5,551 nt of DNA from an uncultured Oscillospiraceae bacterium (lineage in GTDB: Bacteria; Bacillota; Clostridia; Oscillospirales; Acutalibacteraceae): the NCBI GenBank assembly GCA_905200265.1, contig CAJKJS010000114.1, positions 1 to 5,551 of the forward strand, written 5' to 3'. The position numbers and the translations under genes were made by a program. The notes under the pieces were generated by a model. It worked only from the letters and a program-made list of their open reading frames with translations. It was not told the origin of the DNA and ran no database searches. Numbering within the stretch: position 1 is the stretch's first letter; every line of letters begins with the position of its first letter. This document shows, in pieces, positions 1 through 5,530 of the stretch.

Positions 1-179
1 AAGGCGGGATGCGAATCCTTGGCACAAACACCGGACTCCAAAAGAGCCTGGCACTGAGCTGGTTGTTCTTCTTTCGAAGCTCGCAGTAAAGCGGGAACGG
101 TCGTTTCGCAAAAAGATAGGACATCGTCCCCTACTGGTACGCAGGGACGTACACCGCAAAAGGGTTCAAACAAAGGCAT
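1..179 (-). CDS. 5' end of a leftward gene, possibly DUF1015-like (partial)
   Basis: Read on the minus strand, an ATG at 179-177 opens a frame of 59 codons with no stop that runs off the left edge. An AGGAGG site (plus strand 187-192) lies 7 nt upstream of the ATG, and a strong minus-strand promoter sits further upstream, so this is very likely a real gene start. The peptide begins MPLFEPFCGVRP and later reads LLESGVCAKD. The F-x-P-F-x-G-x-R-P opening, a following DDVLS, and a (E/S)GV-x-x-KD-x-x-PA segment recall the N-terminal part of DUF1015 proteins, where similar blocks precede an aromatic YxYR motif; here the blocks are closer together than usual. There are five cysteines in 59 residues (8, 13, 24, 43, 52). 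No signal peptide or membrane segment is visible. The gene is divergent from the ABC operon. That it is a gene is fairly sure; the family is a tentative pattern match from memory. Confidence 0.6.
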   Translation of the reverse strand, partial: MPLFEPFCGVRPCVPVGDDVLSFCETTVPALLRASKEEQPAQCQALLESGVCAKDSHPA

Positions 180-223
180 GAATAGGCCTCCTTTTATCAC
201 AAACAAGGTAACAGAACCCCTTT

Positions 224-253
224 ATTGTACGGGGAATGGGTTATAAATGTCAA
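224..253 (-). promoter_or_regulatory. Leftward sigma-A-type promoter
   Basis: On the minus strand, TTGACA (plus 248-253) is followed after 18 nt by TACAAT (plus 224-229). The -35 box is a perfect consensus match and the -10 box matches at five of six positions. The predicted start point is near 217, giving a leader of roughly 38 nt before the ATG of the leftward gene, with an AGGAGG in it. An A/T-rich stretch lies just upstream of the -35 box and could act as an UP element. Confidence 0.7.
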
Positions 254-261
254 GAAAATGG

Positions 262-278
262 CTTTTTTCTCAAAAAAG
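262..278. repeat. AT-rich perfect inverted repeat
   Basis: CTTTTTT and AAAAAAG flank a three-base centre (CTC), a perfect 7-bp inverted repeat. It lies upstream of the -35 box of the leftward promoter. As RNA the stem would be weak (one G-C pair), and it is not followed by a useful U-tract on either strand, so it is not called a terminator. It may be a bent A-tract or UP-like element, or simply chance in AT-rich DNA. Confidence 0.35.
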
Positions 279-410
279 TTGATTAAAAATGCAAAGAAAA
301 CGGTTGTTTTTCACGGACACATCACATAAGGGCAGTACAATAAGCGCCGGTGACACGGACGGTTTTGTTACGGGCGTACTTTCTATTACAGGGAGGAAAA
401 TGGGAAAGAC

Positions 411-439
411 TTGAAAAAAGTGTATAAGCGTGATAGGAT
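411..439 (+). promoter_or_regulatory. Rightward promoter for the ABC operon (extended -10)
   Basis: TTGAAA at 411-416 is followed after 17 nt by TAGGAT at 434-439. The TG at 431-432 is correctly placed for an extended -10 (TGATAGGAT). The predicted start point is near 446, leaving a leader of about 42 nt that contains the AGGAGG of the ATPase gene. This is the best rightward sigma-A-type promoter in the intergenic region and probably drives all four genes, as no promoter-sized gap exists between them. Confidence 0.65.
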
Positions 440-445
440 TGTACC

Positions 446-461
446 GTGTGAATTTTAACAC
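446..461. promoter_or_regulatory. Operator-like imperfect palindrome at the predicted start point
   Basis: GTGTGAATTTTAACAC has arms GTGT/ACAC with further partial symmetry (A-A and T-T at the inner positions), 12 of 16 positions agreeing with its own reverse complement. It begins at the predicted transcription start of the operon, a typical place for a repressor to bind. No regulator gene is visible in the window and the motif is not one I recognise, so this may be chance. Confidence 0.25.
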
Positions 462-487
462 TATACCCAAAACAGGAGGGAAAAACC

Positions 488-1555
488 ATGATAGAGGTCA
501 AAAACCTCACGAAGCGATATGGTAATAATGTCGCTTTGGATCATGTCAGCTTCACAGTAGAAGATGGGTCGATTCTTGGTTTTCTGGGGCCCAATGGTGC
601 CGGGAAATCCACTACCATGAATATTGTGACGGGGTATCTTTCTGCAACAGAAGGAACGGTATCCATTTCCGGGCATGATATCCTTGACGAACCCAATGAA
701 GCCAGAAAATTGATCGGTTATTTGCCGGAACTGCCGCCGCTGTACTTAGATATGACGGTGCAGGAATATCTGAACTTCATGTATGATCTGAAAAAGGTCA
801 AACTGCCTCGGGAAAAGCATATCCGTGAGATCTGCTCCCTGACGAAAATTCAGAATGTCTATAAACGGCTGATTGGCAACCTGTCGAAAGGCTACCGTCA
901 GCGTGTTGGGATTGCTCAGGCTCTGCTGGGGAATCCGCCGGTGCTGATTCTGGACGAACCCACCGTAGGCCTTGACCCCAAACAGATTATCGAAATTCGA
1001 AATCTGATCAAAAACCTGGGCCGCAATCATACGATTATCCTCAGTTCCCACATTCTGTCGGAAGTACAGGCTGTGTGCGAACGGGTTATTATTATCAACA
1101 GCGGCAAATTGGTCGCCGACGGCGCAACGGACCGGCTGGCTCATGATCTTTCTACCGACCACCGCATTATTGCCCGTATTGCGGGACCGGAACACGATGT
1201 GCTGCATGCAATTCGTTCCATGGACAAAGTGGTGGAAGTGGTTTCCATGGGCGAAAAAGAACCGGGTGTGTACGAATATCACATCGAAGCCGAAATGGAT
1301 CAGGATATTCGCCGCGACTTGTTTGCCCTGCTCACCCGCAAGGGATGGCCGCTCATGTCGTCGCGCAATACGGACCTGACGCTGGAAGAAATCTTCCTGC
1401 GCCTAACTAGCGGCGAAAACCATTTCACCGAACAGGAACGTCGTGTACTGTTGGGTGACAAAGCAAACGAAACGGATGAAGCAGACGAAACCACCGAAGA
1501 AATTCGGCAGGCGGCTATGGATGCCGTAGAACAGGAAGGAGGAGAAGAAGAATGA
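488..1555 (+). CDS. GldA-like ABC transporter ATP-binding protein
   Basis: This 355-residue protein is the cytoplasmic ATPase of an ABC-2 type transporter and would power the permease encoded next to it. Visible motifs: Walker A GPNGAGKST (34-42), a Q-loop region GYLPELPPLY (77-86) with Glu in place of the usual Gln, signature LSKGYRQRVG (132-141), Walker B VLILDEP (152-158) with catalytic Glu157, D-loop GLDP (161-164) and switch His188. The Glu in the Q-loop and LSKGY signature are, to my knowledge, usual for GldA-type ATPases, so the enzyme should be active. Residues about 226-310 form a DUF4162-like accessory domain ending in LEEIFLRLT. The last 33 residues (323-355) are a strongly acidic tail with 14 Asp/Glu and two basic residues, beyond the usual family end. 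The start is supported by AGGAGG at 474-479, 8 nt before the ATG. It overlaps the permease gene by four bases (ATGA). Substrate unknown. Confidence 0.93.
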   Translation: MIEVKNLTKRYGNNVALDHVSFTVEDGSILGFLGPNGAGKSTTMNIVTGYLSATEGTVSISGHDILDEPNEARKLIGYLPELPPLYLDMTVQEYLNFMYDLKKVKLPREKHIREICSLTKIQNVYKRLIGNLSKGYRQRVGIAQALLGNPPVLILDEPTVGLDPKQIIEIRNLIKNLGRNHTIILSSHILSEVQAVCERVIIINSGKLVADGATDRLAHDLSTDHRIIARIAGPEHDVLHAIRSMDKVVEVVSMGEKEPGVYEYHIEAEMDQDIRRDLFALLTRKGWPLMSSRNTDLTLEEIFLRLTSGENHFTEQERRVLLGDKANETDEADETTEEIRQAAMDAVEQEGGEEE

Positions 1556-2256
1556 AAGCGGTACTGAAACGCGAAATTCGCTCCTATTTCACCTCTCCCA
1601 TTGGGTATGTGTGTATTGCGGTGCTGCTGGCGCTGTTTGGCTACTGGTATTACATTGTCATGCTGGCCGGCAGTTCGTCGAACATCCCGTATGTATATAG
1701 CTACATGCTGTCGTACTGCATGATGATCATTCCGATCCTGACCATGAAGACGATCTCCGACGATCAGAAAAATAAGACCGACCAGGCCTTGCTTACAGCG
1801 CCGGTTAGTGTGCTAAGCATTGTCTTGGGGAAATTCCTGGCAGCCTTCTTTGTGTTTTTTGTGGCCATTACCGGTACGCTTCTCCCCTCGGTGGCAATCA
1901 CGTTCTTTGGAGCGCCGAACTGGACGGAAATTTTGGGCAACTACGTTGGCACGCTGCTGTATGGCGGCGCTATGATTGCCATCGGTGTGTTTATTTCCAG
2001 CCTTACCGTCAGCCAGATTATTGCGGCTATTGGCACTTTTGCTGTCTCCATTCTGCTGGTTATTATCGGGCAGATCAGCTCGTCGGTTAGCGGTACGTGG
2101 ATTGCCGAAGTCGTTACATGGATCTCTTTTGAAAGCCGTTATGATCCCTTTACGCAGGGACAGTTCAACCTTTCGAGTGTGGTATACTTTATCAGCGTAA
2201 TGGCGGTTTTTGTGTTCTTTACGACTCGGAAGATCGAAAGCAGAAGATATCGCTAA
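1552..2256 (+). CDS. ABC-2 type permease, GldF-like
   Basis: This 234-residue integral membrane protein is the likely transmembrane partner of the ATPase. It opens with KREIRSYFTSPIGYV (6-20), a hallmark of the GldF/ABC-2 permease family, where a short amphipathic N-terminal helix lies on the membrane. Six hydrophobic segments are visible, about residues 17-39, 49-65, 88-118, 128-150, 152-173 and 205-225. The cytoplasmic loop after helix 2 reads LTMKTISDDQKNKTDQALLT; family members usually have EE where this one has DD, and this is the expected contact loop with the ATPase. The C-terminus ends in a basic tail (KIESRRYR), cytoplasmic by the positive-inside rule. At 234 residues it has normal length and looks intact. 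Its ATG overlaps the ATPase stop (ATGA), with AGGAGG at 1537-1542, 9 nt upstream, pointing to translational coupling and balanced synthesis. A half-transporter dimer is the expected assembly. Confidence 0.9.
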   Translation: MKAVLKREIRSYFTSPIGYVCIAVLLALFGYWYYIVMLAGSSSNIPYVYSYMLSYCMMIIPILTMKTISDDQKNKTDQALLTAPVSVLSIVLGKFLAAFFVFFVAITGTLLPSVAITFFGAPNWTEILGNYVGTLLYGGAMIAIGVFISSLTVSQIIAAIGTFAVSILLVIIGQISSSVSGTWIAEVVTWISFESRYDPFTQGQFNLSSVVYFISVMAVFVFFTTRKIESRRYR

Positions 2257-2257
2257 A

Positions 2258-2263
2258 GGGAGG
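2258..2263 (+). promoter_or_regulatory. Ribosome binding site that decides the start of the GldG-like gene
   Basis: GGGAGG begins two bases after the permease stop codon. Two in-frame ATGs follow, at 2268 (4 nt after the site) and 2274 (10 nt after). The spacing favours 2274. The two choices differ by only two residues (Met-Phe). Confidence 0.6.
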
Positions 2264-2273
2264 ATAGATGTTC

Positions 2274-3965
2274 ATGAATAAAACTGACAAGAACCAGGAC
2301 AGCAAAAAAGAGCTAGACCTGGTTGCCAAGGACGAAACTCCCGATAGAGCCGAACGCAAAGCGCAAAAAGCGGCGGCTAAAAAAGCGGAGAAAAAAGCCG
2401 AAAAGGCAAAAAAAGCGAAGAAATCCGAAAAGGGAAAACTGCGCAAAAAGCTCACCAGCTCCAAATTTAAGCACAGTGGAATGGCTACCGCTTTTTCGTG
2501 CATTTTTGTAGCGGTTGTCATTCTGTTCAACGTCATGTTTGGACTATTGGTAGAACGTTTCCCCGCGCTGAGCTTTGACCTGACGAGCGAACAGGTGAAT
2601 ACTCTTTCGGAAGACGCCAAAGAAGTGGCTGCCAATGTAAAAGAAGATGTTACCATCTATATCATTGGTTCCGAAGAAGATATTATGGGCGATGTTCCCT
2701 ACTCCTCGTATGGTCTGAAGTATAGCCAGGTGGGTTATTTGGCCGAAAAGTTTGCAGCGGAAAACAGCTATATTTCCGTGCAGTATATTGATCCCGATGC
2801 AAACCCCGGCTTTATCAGTAAATATAGCTCGGAAAACTTGGATACCGGTTCGGTTCTGATCGAATCGGCCCGCCGCCATCGTACCTTGTCGGTGACGGAC
2901 CTGTTCTCTGTGGAACAAGATTCCAGCACATACGAAATAACTACCTACAGTATGGTAGACTCGGCTTTGACAAATGCCATTAACCAGGTTACGTTGGAAC
3001 GGGTTCCGATTGCGGCTGTAGAAACCGGGCATCAGGAAATGATGTCGTCGGAAAGCGGCAATATTACGGCCCTTTACGATTTGCTGGAAGAAAACAATTT
3101 TGAAATTCAGGAATTTAACTCCATGACGGAAGATATTCCCGAAGAAGCACAGCTGCTCATCCTGGCGGCGCCCAACACGGATTACACCCAGGATGAACTG
3201 CAGAAGTTCGACGATTATTTGGCAGATGAAGAGGTCGAACTGTCCCGTGCGATCTTTATTTCCTGCCATCCGACGCAGACCGAGCTGCCGAACCTGAATA
3301 CCTTCTGTGAAGAATGGGGCTTGTCGGTGGACTATGGTTCCATGCTGGAAGAAACCGATGAAAGCCATATGATCAGTTCTTCCAATACGTACGTGCTTTC
3401 TAACTACCTGCAAGGGGATACGGAAGCAGAAGATCAGATCACCTTTGGTAATAACGAAAGTTATGACCTGTTGCTGACGCCTGCCAGCTGCAATGTTAAC
3501 ATTGTCTTTAATTCGTCCAACAGTGTCGTTACCTATCCCCTGATGGGAACGTATGACAGCGCTCAGAAGGTGACGGTGGATGAAGAAGGTAATACCACAG
3601 AAGCAGGTGGTACCCAGCAGTATTACACCATGGCGATGGGCCAGAAATGGGTGCAGGATTCCGATGGAAATACATTGCTGCGCTCGGTGGTTGTCGCCGG
3701 TAGCACCACGATGCTGGTACAGAGCTTCCTGGAATCTTCCACGTTTGATAACCGCGATTACATGAATGATATGTTCCTGTATCTGACGGATTATTCCGCG
3801 AGCAGCAACAAAGTTACCAGTGCCCGCATACAGACCAATGTTTCGGATATTACGGCAACGCTTGCCATGTGCAACTTCCTGGGATTCTGGGTGTTTACCA
3901 TTGGAATTCCCGCGGTGCTGCTGATTGTGGGCGTTGTGGTATGGCTCAAGAGGAGGCACTTGTAA
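2274..3965 (+). CDS. GldG-like membrane-anchored ABC transporter auxiliary protein
   Basis: This 563-residue protein (565 if started at 2268) belongs to the GldG / ABC_transp_aux group, which accompanies GldA/GldF-type transporters. Layout: a Lys/Ala/Glu-rich cytoplasmic region (about 1-68; 25 basic and 11 acidic residues; probably a charged helix), a membrane helix (about 70-93), a large extracytoplasmic domain, and a second membrane helix (about 535-558) ending in KRRHL inside the cell. Family landmarks are SFDLTSEQVNTLSEDAKEV just after the first helix, ETGHQEM near residue 250, and the segment with EAQLLILAAPNTDYTQDELQ and later FCEEWGLSVDYG. In the family this domain has a Rossmann-like fold without known catalytic residues; whether it binds a ligand is not known to me. 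No signal-peptidase site is evident, so the first helix is an anchor. It follows the permease by 17 nt and precedes the DUF4340 gene by 4 nt. The Lys-rich head is longer than I expect for the family. Confidence 0.88.
   Translation: MNKTDKNQDSKKELDLVAKDETPDRAERKAQKAAAKKAEKKAEKAKKAKKSEKGKLRKKLTSSKFKHSGMATAFSCIFVAVVILFNVMFGLLVERFPALSFDLTSEQVNTLSEDAKEVAANVKEDVTIYIIGSEEDIMGDVPYSSYGLKYSQVGYLAEKFAAENSYISVQYIDPDANPGFISKYSSENLDTGSVLIESARRHRTLSVTDLFSVEQDSSTYEITTYSMVDSALTNAINQVTLERVPIAAVETGHQEMMSSESGNITALYDLLEENNFEIQEFNSMTEDIPEEAQLLILAAPNTDYTQDELQKFDDYLADEEVELSRAIFISCHPTQTELPNLNTFCEEWGLSVDYGSMLEETDESHMISSSNTYVLSNYLQGDTEAEDQITFGNNESYDLLLTPASCNVNIVFNSSNSVVTYPLMGTYDSAQKVTVDEEGNTTEAGGTQQYYTMAMGQKWVQDSDGNTLLRSVVVAGSTTMLVQSFLESSTFDNRDYMNDMFLYLTDYSASSNKVTSARIQTNVSDITATLAMCNFLGFWVFTIGIPAVLLIVGVVVWLKRRHL
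3951..3956 (+). promoter_or_regulatory. Ribosome binding site inside the end of the GldG-like gene
   Basis: AGGAGG encodes two arginines near the C-terminus of the GldG-like protein and is the only good site for the next gene. It lies 13 nt before the ATG at 3970, longer than the 7-9 nt seen for the first two genes. The TTG at 3925 is in frame but has no ribosome site and would cut into the upstream gene, so 3970 is preferred. The wide spacing may lower translation of the last gene unless ribosomes finishing the upstream gene re-initiate. Confidence 0.6.
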
Positions 3966-3969
3966 GCGC

Positions 3970-5529
3970 ATGAGCAAGAAAGAGAAAAAACCGATGACCA
4001 AGGCCAAAAAGAGCCTCCTGATTACCCTGTTGGTTTTGGTCGTGTTAGGGGTTTCCACCGCGGTGCTTTTACTTATACCGCCCACGGAAACCAGCGACAC
4101 GACGGACAGCAGCCAATCTGACAGTAGTAGTGAGGAAAGCAGCGAAGAAGAGGATGACACGATTACGCTTTTGAGCAAGCAAGCGTCTGATGTAGATCAT
4201 ATTGATGTGGTCAATCAGAATACATCCTTTACGCTGCGTCCGAAAGAGGTAGAGGAAACGTCCGAAGAAGAGTCTTCGGACGAATCCAGTGAAGATTCGG
4301 ATGAATCGTCTAGTGTATTCTTTTCCGTAGACGGGCTCGATCCCGATGTGTATCCGGTATTGGATACGGCTGTGAACTCGGCGGCGAAATACGGGTACAC
4401 ACTCACGGCGGAAAAACTCATTGGCGATGCGGACGATTATAATTTGGATGAGTTTGGGCTTCAGGACCCGGTGGTTCAGGTTACCTCCACGTTTAACGAC
4501 GGGTCGGAATATTCCTATGCTGTAGGGGATGTAGCCGCCTCTACGGGGTACTACCTGTTGGTGGACGGCAAAATTTATGTGGGTTCCAGCAGTGAATATC
4601 TGCGCAAAGAACTGACCGATTTTTGCACGACCAAAATTGTTTCGGTCGATACTTCTACAGAAGATCCGGTCTTTGATAGTATTTCGATTACCAACAAAAA
4701 CCTGGGCGACAGTGTGTTAACCATTGAAGACCAGGTCCGTCCGACCAATGTGGCGGCCTATAGCATTACGTCCCCGTATGTGTGCAGCGGCAATGATACG
4801 GAAATCAGTACATTGCAGCAATCCTTGTGCACAGTAACAGCTAACGCTGTGGTAAAGCTCTCCCCCACCGATGAAGAATTGGAAGCATATGGCCTGAAAG
4901 ATCCCGAGGCAACCGTTACCTATACGGTCAATGGAGAAACCTACACCCTGTATGCTGGTGGAGAGGATGAAGACGGCAACCGGTATCTGATGGTTAAGGG
5001 CGGCAATGTAGTGTATACCATTGCTTCTTCCAGCATTACCGATTGGGCGGACGCCACCCTGCTTTCTCTGCGTGAAAAATTTGTTCTGTTGGTGACCATT
5101 ACCGATATCGAAACGATTACAGTCGATCAGGAAGATGGCAAACATGTATTCAGCATGAGCCGTACGGAAAATGAGGAAAGCACGACGGAAGAAAGCACCG
5201 TATATGACTATACCCTCAAAGGAACCGATGGGCAGGATCTCACGTACGAAACGTTCCAGCAGTATTATCAGCTGTTGGTAGGCGAACAGTTGTTGGGCGA
5301 AACCGGCTACAGCCTAGAAGATATTGAAGGGCAGGAACCGGCTATTACCGTCACCTATGAATATTATGATGGGGTGTATGATACCGATGTAATCGAGTAT
5401 TATAAACTCAATGACCGCCGGTATTTGGCCGTTGTAAACGGACAGGCAGCCGGACTAGTAACAGCCACCTCGATGAATAGTATTCAGCAAGCGACCATTC
5501 AAATGGAAGACGACGCCTACGAAGGATAA
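3970..5529 (+). CDS. Membrane-anchored DUF4340 protein with three repeat units
   Basis: This 519-residue protein has a short Lys-rich N-terminus, one membrane helix (about 15-36) and a large domain expected outside the membrane. DUF4340 proteins commonly follow GldG-like genes; their function is unknown. I see three repeat units: about 74-222, 232-372 and 376-509. Each opens with a strand like IDVVNQNTSFTL or IETITVDQEDGKHVF. Units 1 and 2 then carry FGLQDPVVQVT (162-172) and YGLKDPEATVT (307-317) followed by Y-x-x-x-x-G and a YLxVxG strand. Unit 3 has a worn version, EGQEPAITVT (453-462), then RRYLAVVNG. Ser/Asp/Glu-rich stretches occupy 41-63 (linker after the helix), 94-115 (inside the first hairpin of unit 1) and 399-411 (same place in unit 3). 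No catalytic motif is apparent. Two cysteines in unit 2 (272, 287) could pair. It is the last gene of the operon; a terminator-like sequence follows. The DUF4340 call is from memory of the GLxDP pattern and gene context. Confidence 0.85.
   Translation: MSKKEKKPMTKAKKSLLITLLVLVVLGVSTAVLLLIPPTETSDTTDSSQSDSSSEESSEEEDDTITLLSKQASDVDHIDVVNQNTSFTLRPKEVEETSEEESSDESSEDSDESSSVFFSVDGLDPDVYPVLDTAVNSAAKYGYTLTAEKLIGDADDYNLDEFGLQDPVVQVTSTFNDGSEYSYAVGDVAASTGYYLLVDGKIYVGSSSEYLRKELTDFCTTKIVSVDTSTEDPVFDSISITNKNLGDSVLTIEDQVRPTNVAAYSITSPYVCSGNDTEISTLQQSLCTVTANAVVKLSPTDEELEAYGLKDPEATVTYTVNGETYTLYAGGEDEDGNRYLMVKGGNVVYTIASSSITDWADATLLSLREKFVLLVTITDIETITVDQEDGKHVFSMSRTENEESTTEESTVYDYTLKGTDGQDLTYETFQQYYQLLVGEQLLGETGYSLEDIEGQEPAITVTYEYYDGVYDTDVIEYYKLNDRRYLAVVNGQAAGLVTATSMNSIQQATIQMEDDAYEG
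4261..4280 (+). repeat. Perfect hairpin inside the Ser/Glu-rich coding stretch
   Basis: TCCGAAGA and TCTTCGGA form an 8-bp perfect inverted repeat with an AGAG loop, inside codons for Ser, Glu and Asp of the DUF4340 gene. It could fold in the mRNA, but it may simply result from alternating Ser and Glu/Asp codons (TCC/TCT/TCG with GAA/GAC). There is no U-tract after it, so it is not a terminator. Confidence 0.4.
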
Positions 5530-5530
5530 A

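Larger units (their letters stand above)
180..487. other. Divergent intergenic control region
   Basis: This stretch of about 300 bases separates the leftward gene from the rightward ABC operon and is visibly more AT-rich than the genes. It carries a leftward promoter (224-253), a rightward promoter (411-439), an AT-rich inverted repeat between them (262-278), and an imperfect palindrome over the predicted rightward start (446-461). I found no convincing protein-coding frame and no tRNA-like or riboswitch-like fold. Open frames that cross it on the minus strand run against the ATPase gene and lack a good ribosome site. The part from about 280 to 410 holds nothing I can assign. Confidence 0.75.

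Noticed and set aside
262..278. A rho-independent terminator in the intergenic region
   Set aside because: The stem is nearly all A-T, and no U-tract follows it on either strand.
336..341. A second rightward promoter around TACAAT
   Set aside because: There is no acceptable -35 box at 16-18 nt upstream (the bases there are ACGGAC) and no extended -10 TG.
746..1282. A 178-codon minus-strand frame opposite the ATPase gene
   Set aside because: The plus strand here encodes all ABC ATPase motifs in order. The antisense frame has no recognisable domain or ribosome site.
3925..3969. Upstream TTG start for the DUF4340 gene
   Set aside because: It has no ribosome site, overlaps the GldG-like gene by 41 bases, and the added residues put Trp, Tyr and Cys before an otherwise normal Lys-rich start and anchor.
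2544..4178. A 544-codon open frame on the minus strand opposite the GldG-like gene
   Set aside because: It lies entirely antisense to a well-supported gene, has no ribosome site at its start, shows no family-like motif and has a low-complexity composition. It reflects codon choice on the coding strand.
4090..4314. A CRISPR array or DNA tandem repeat in the Ser/Glu-rich region
   Set aside because: The repetition is at the amino-acid level with varied codons. There are no regular direct repeats with spacers.
4717..5145. A 142-codon minus-strand frame opposite the DUF4340 gene
   Set aside because: It is antisense to the repeat units and has no sign of translation initiation or family similarity.
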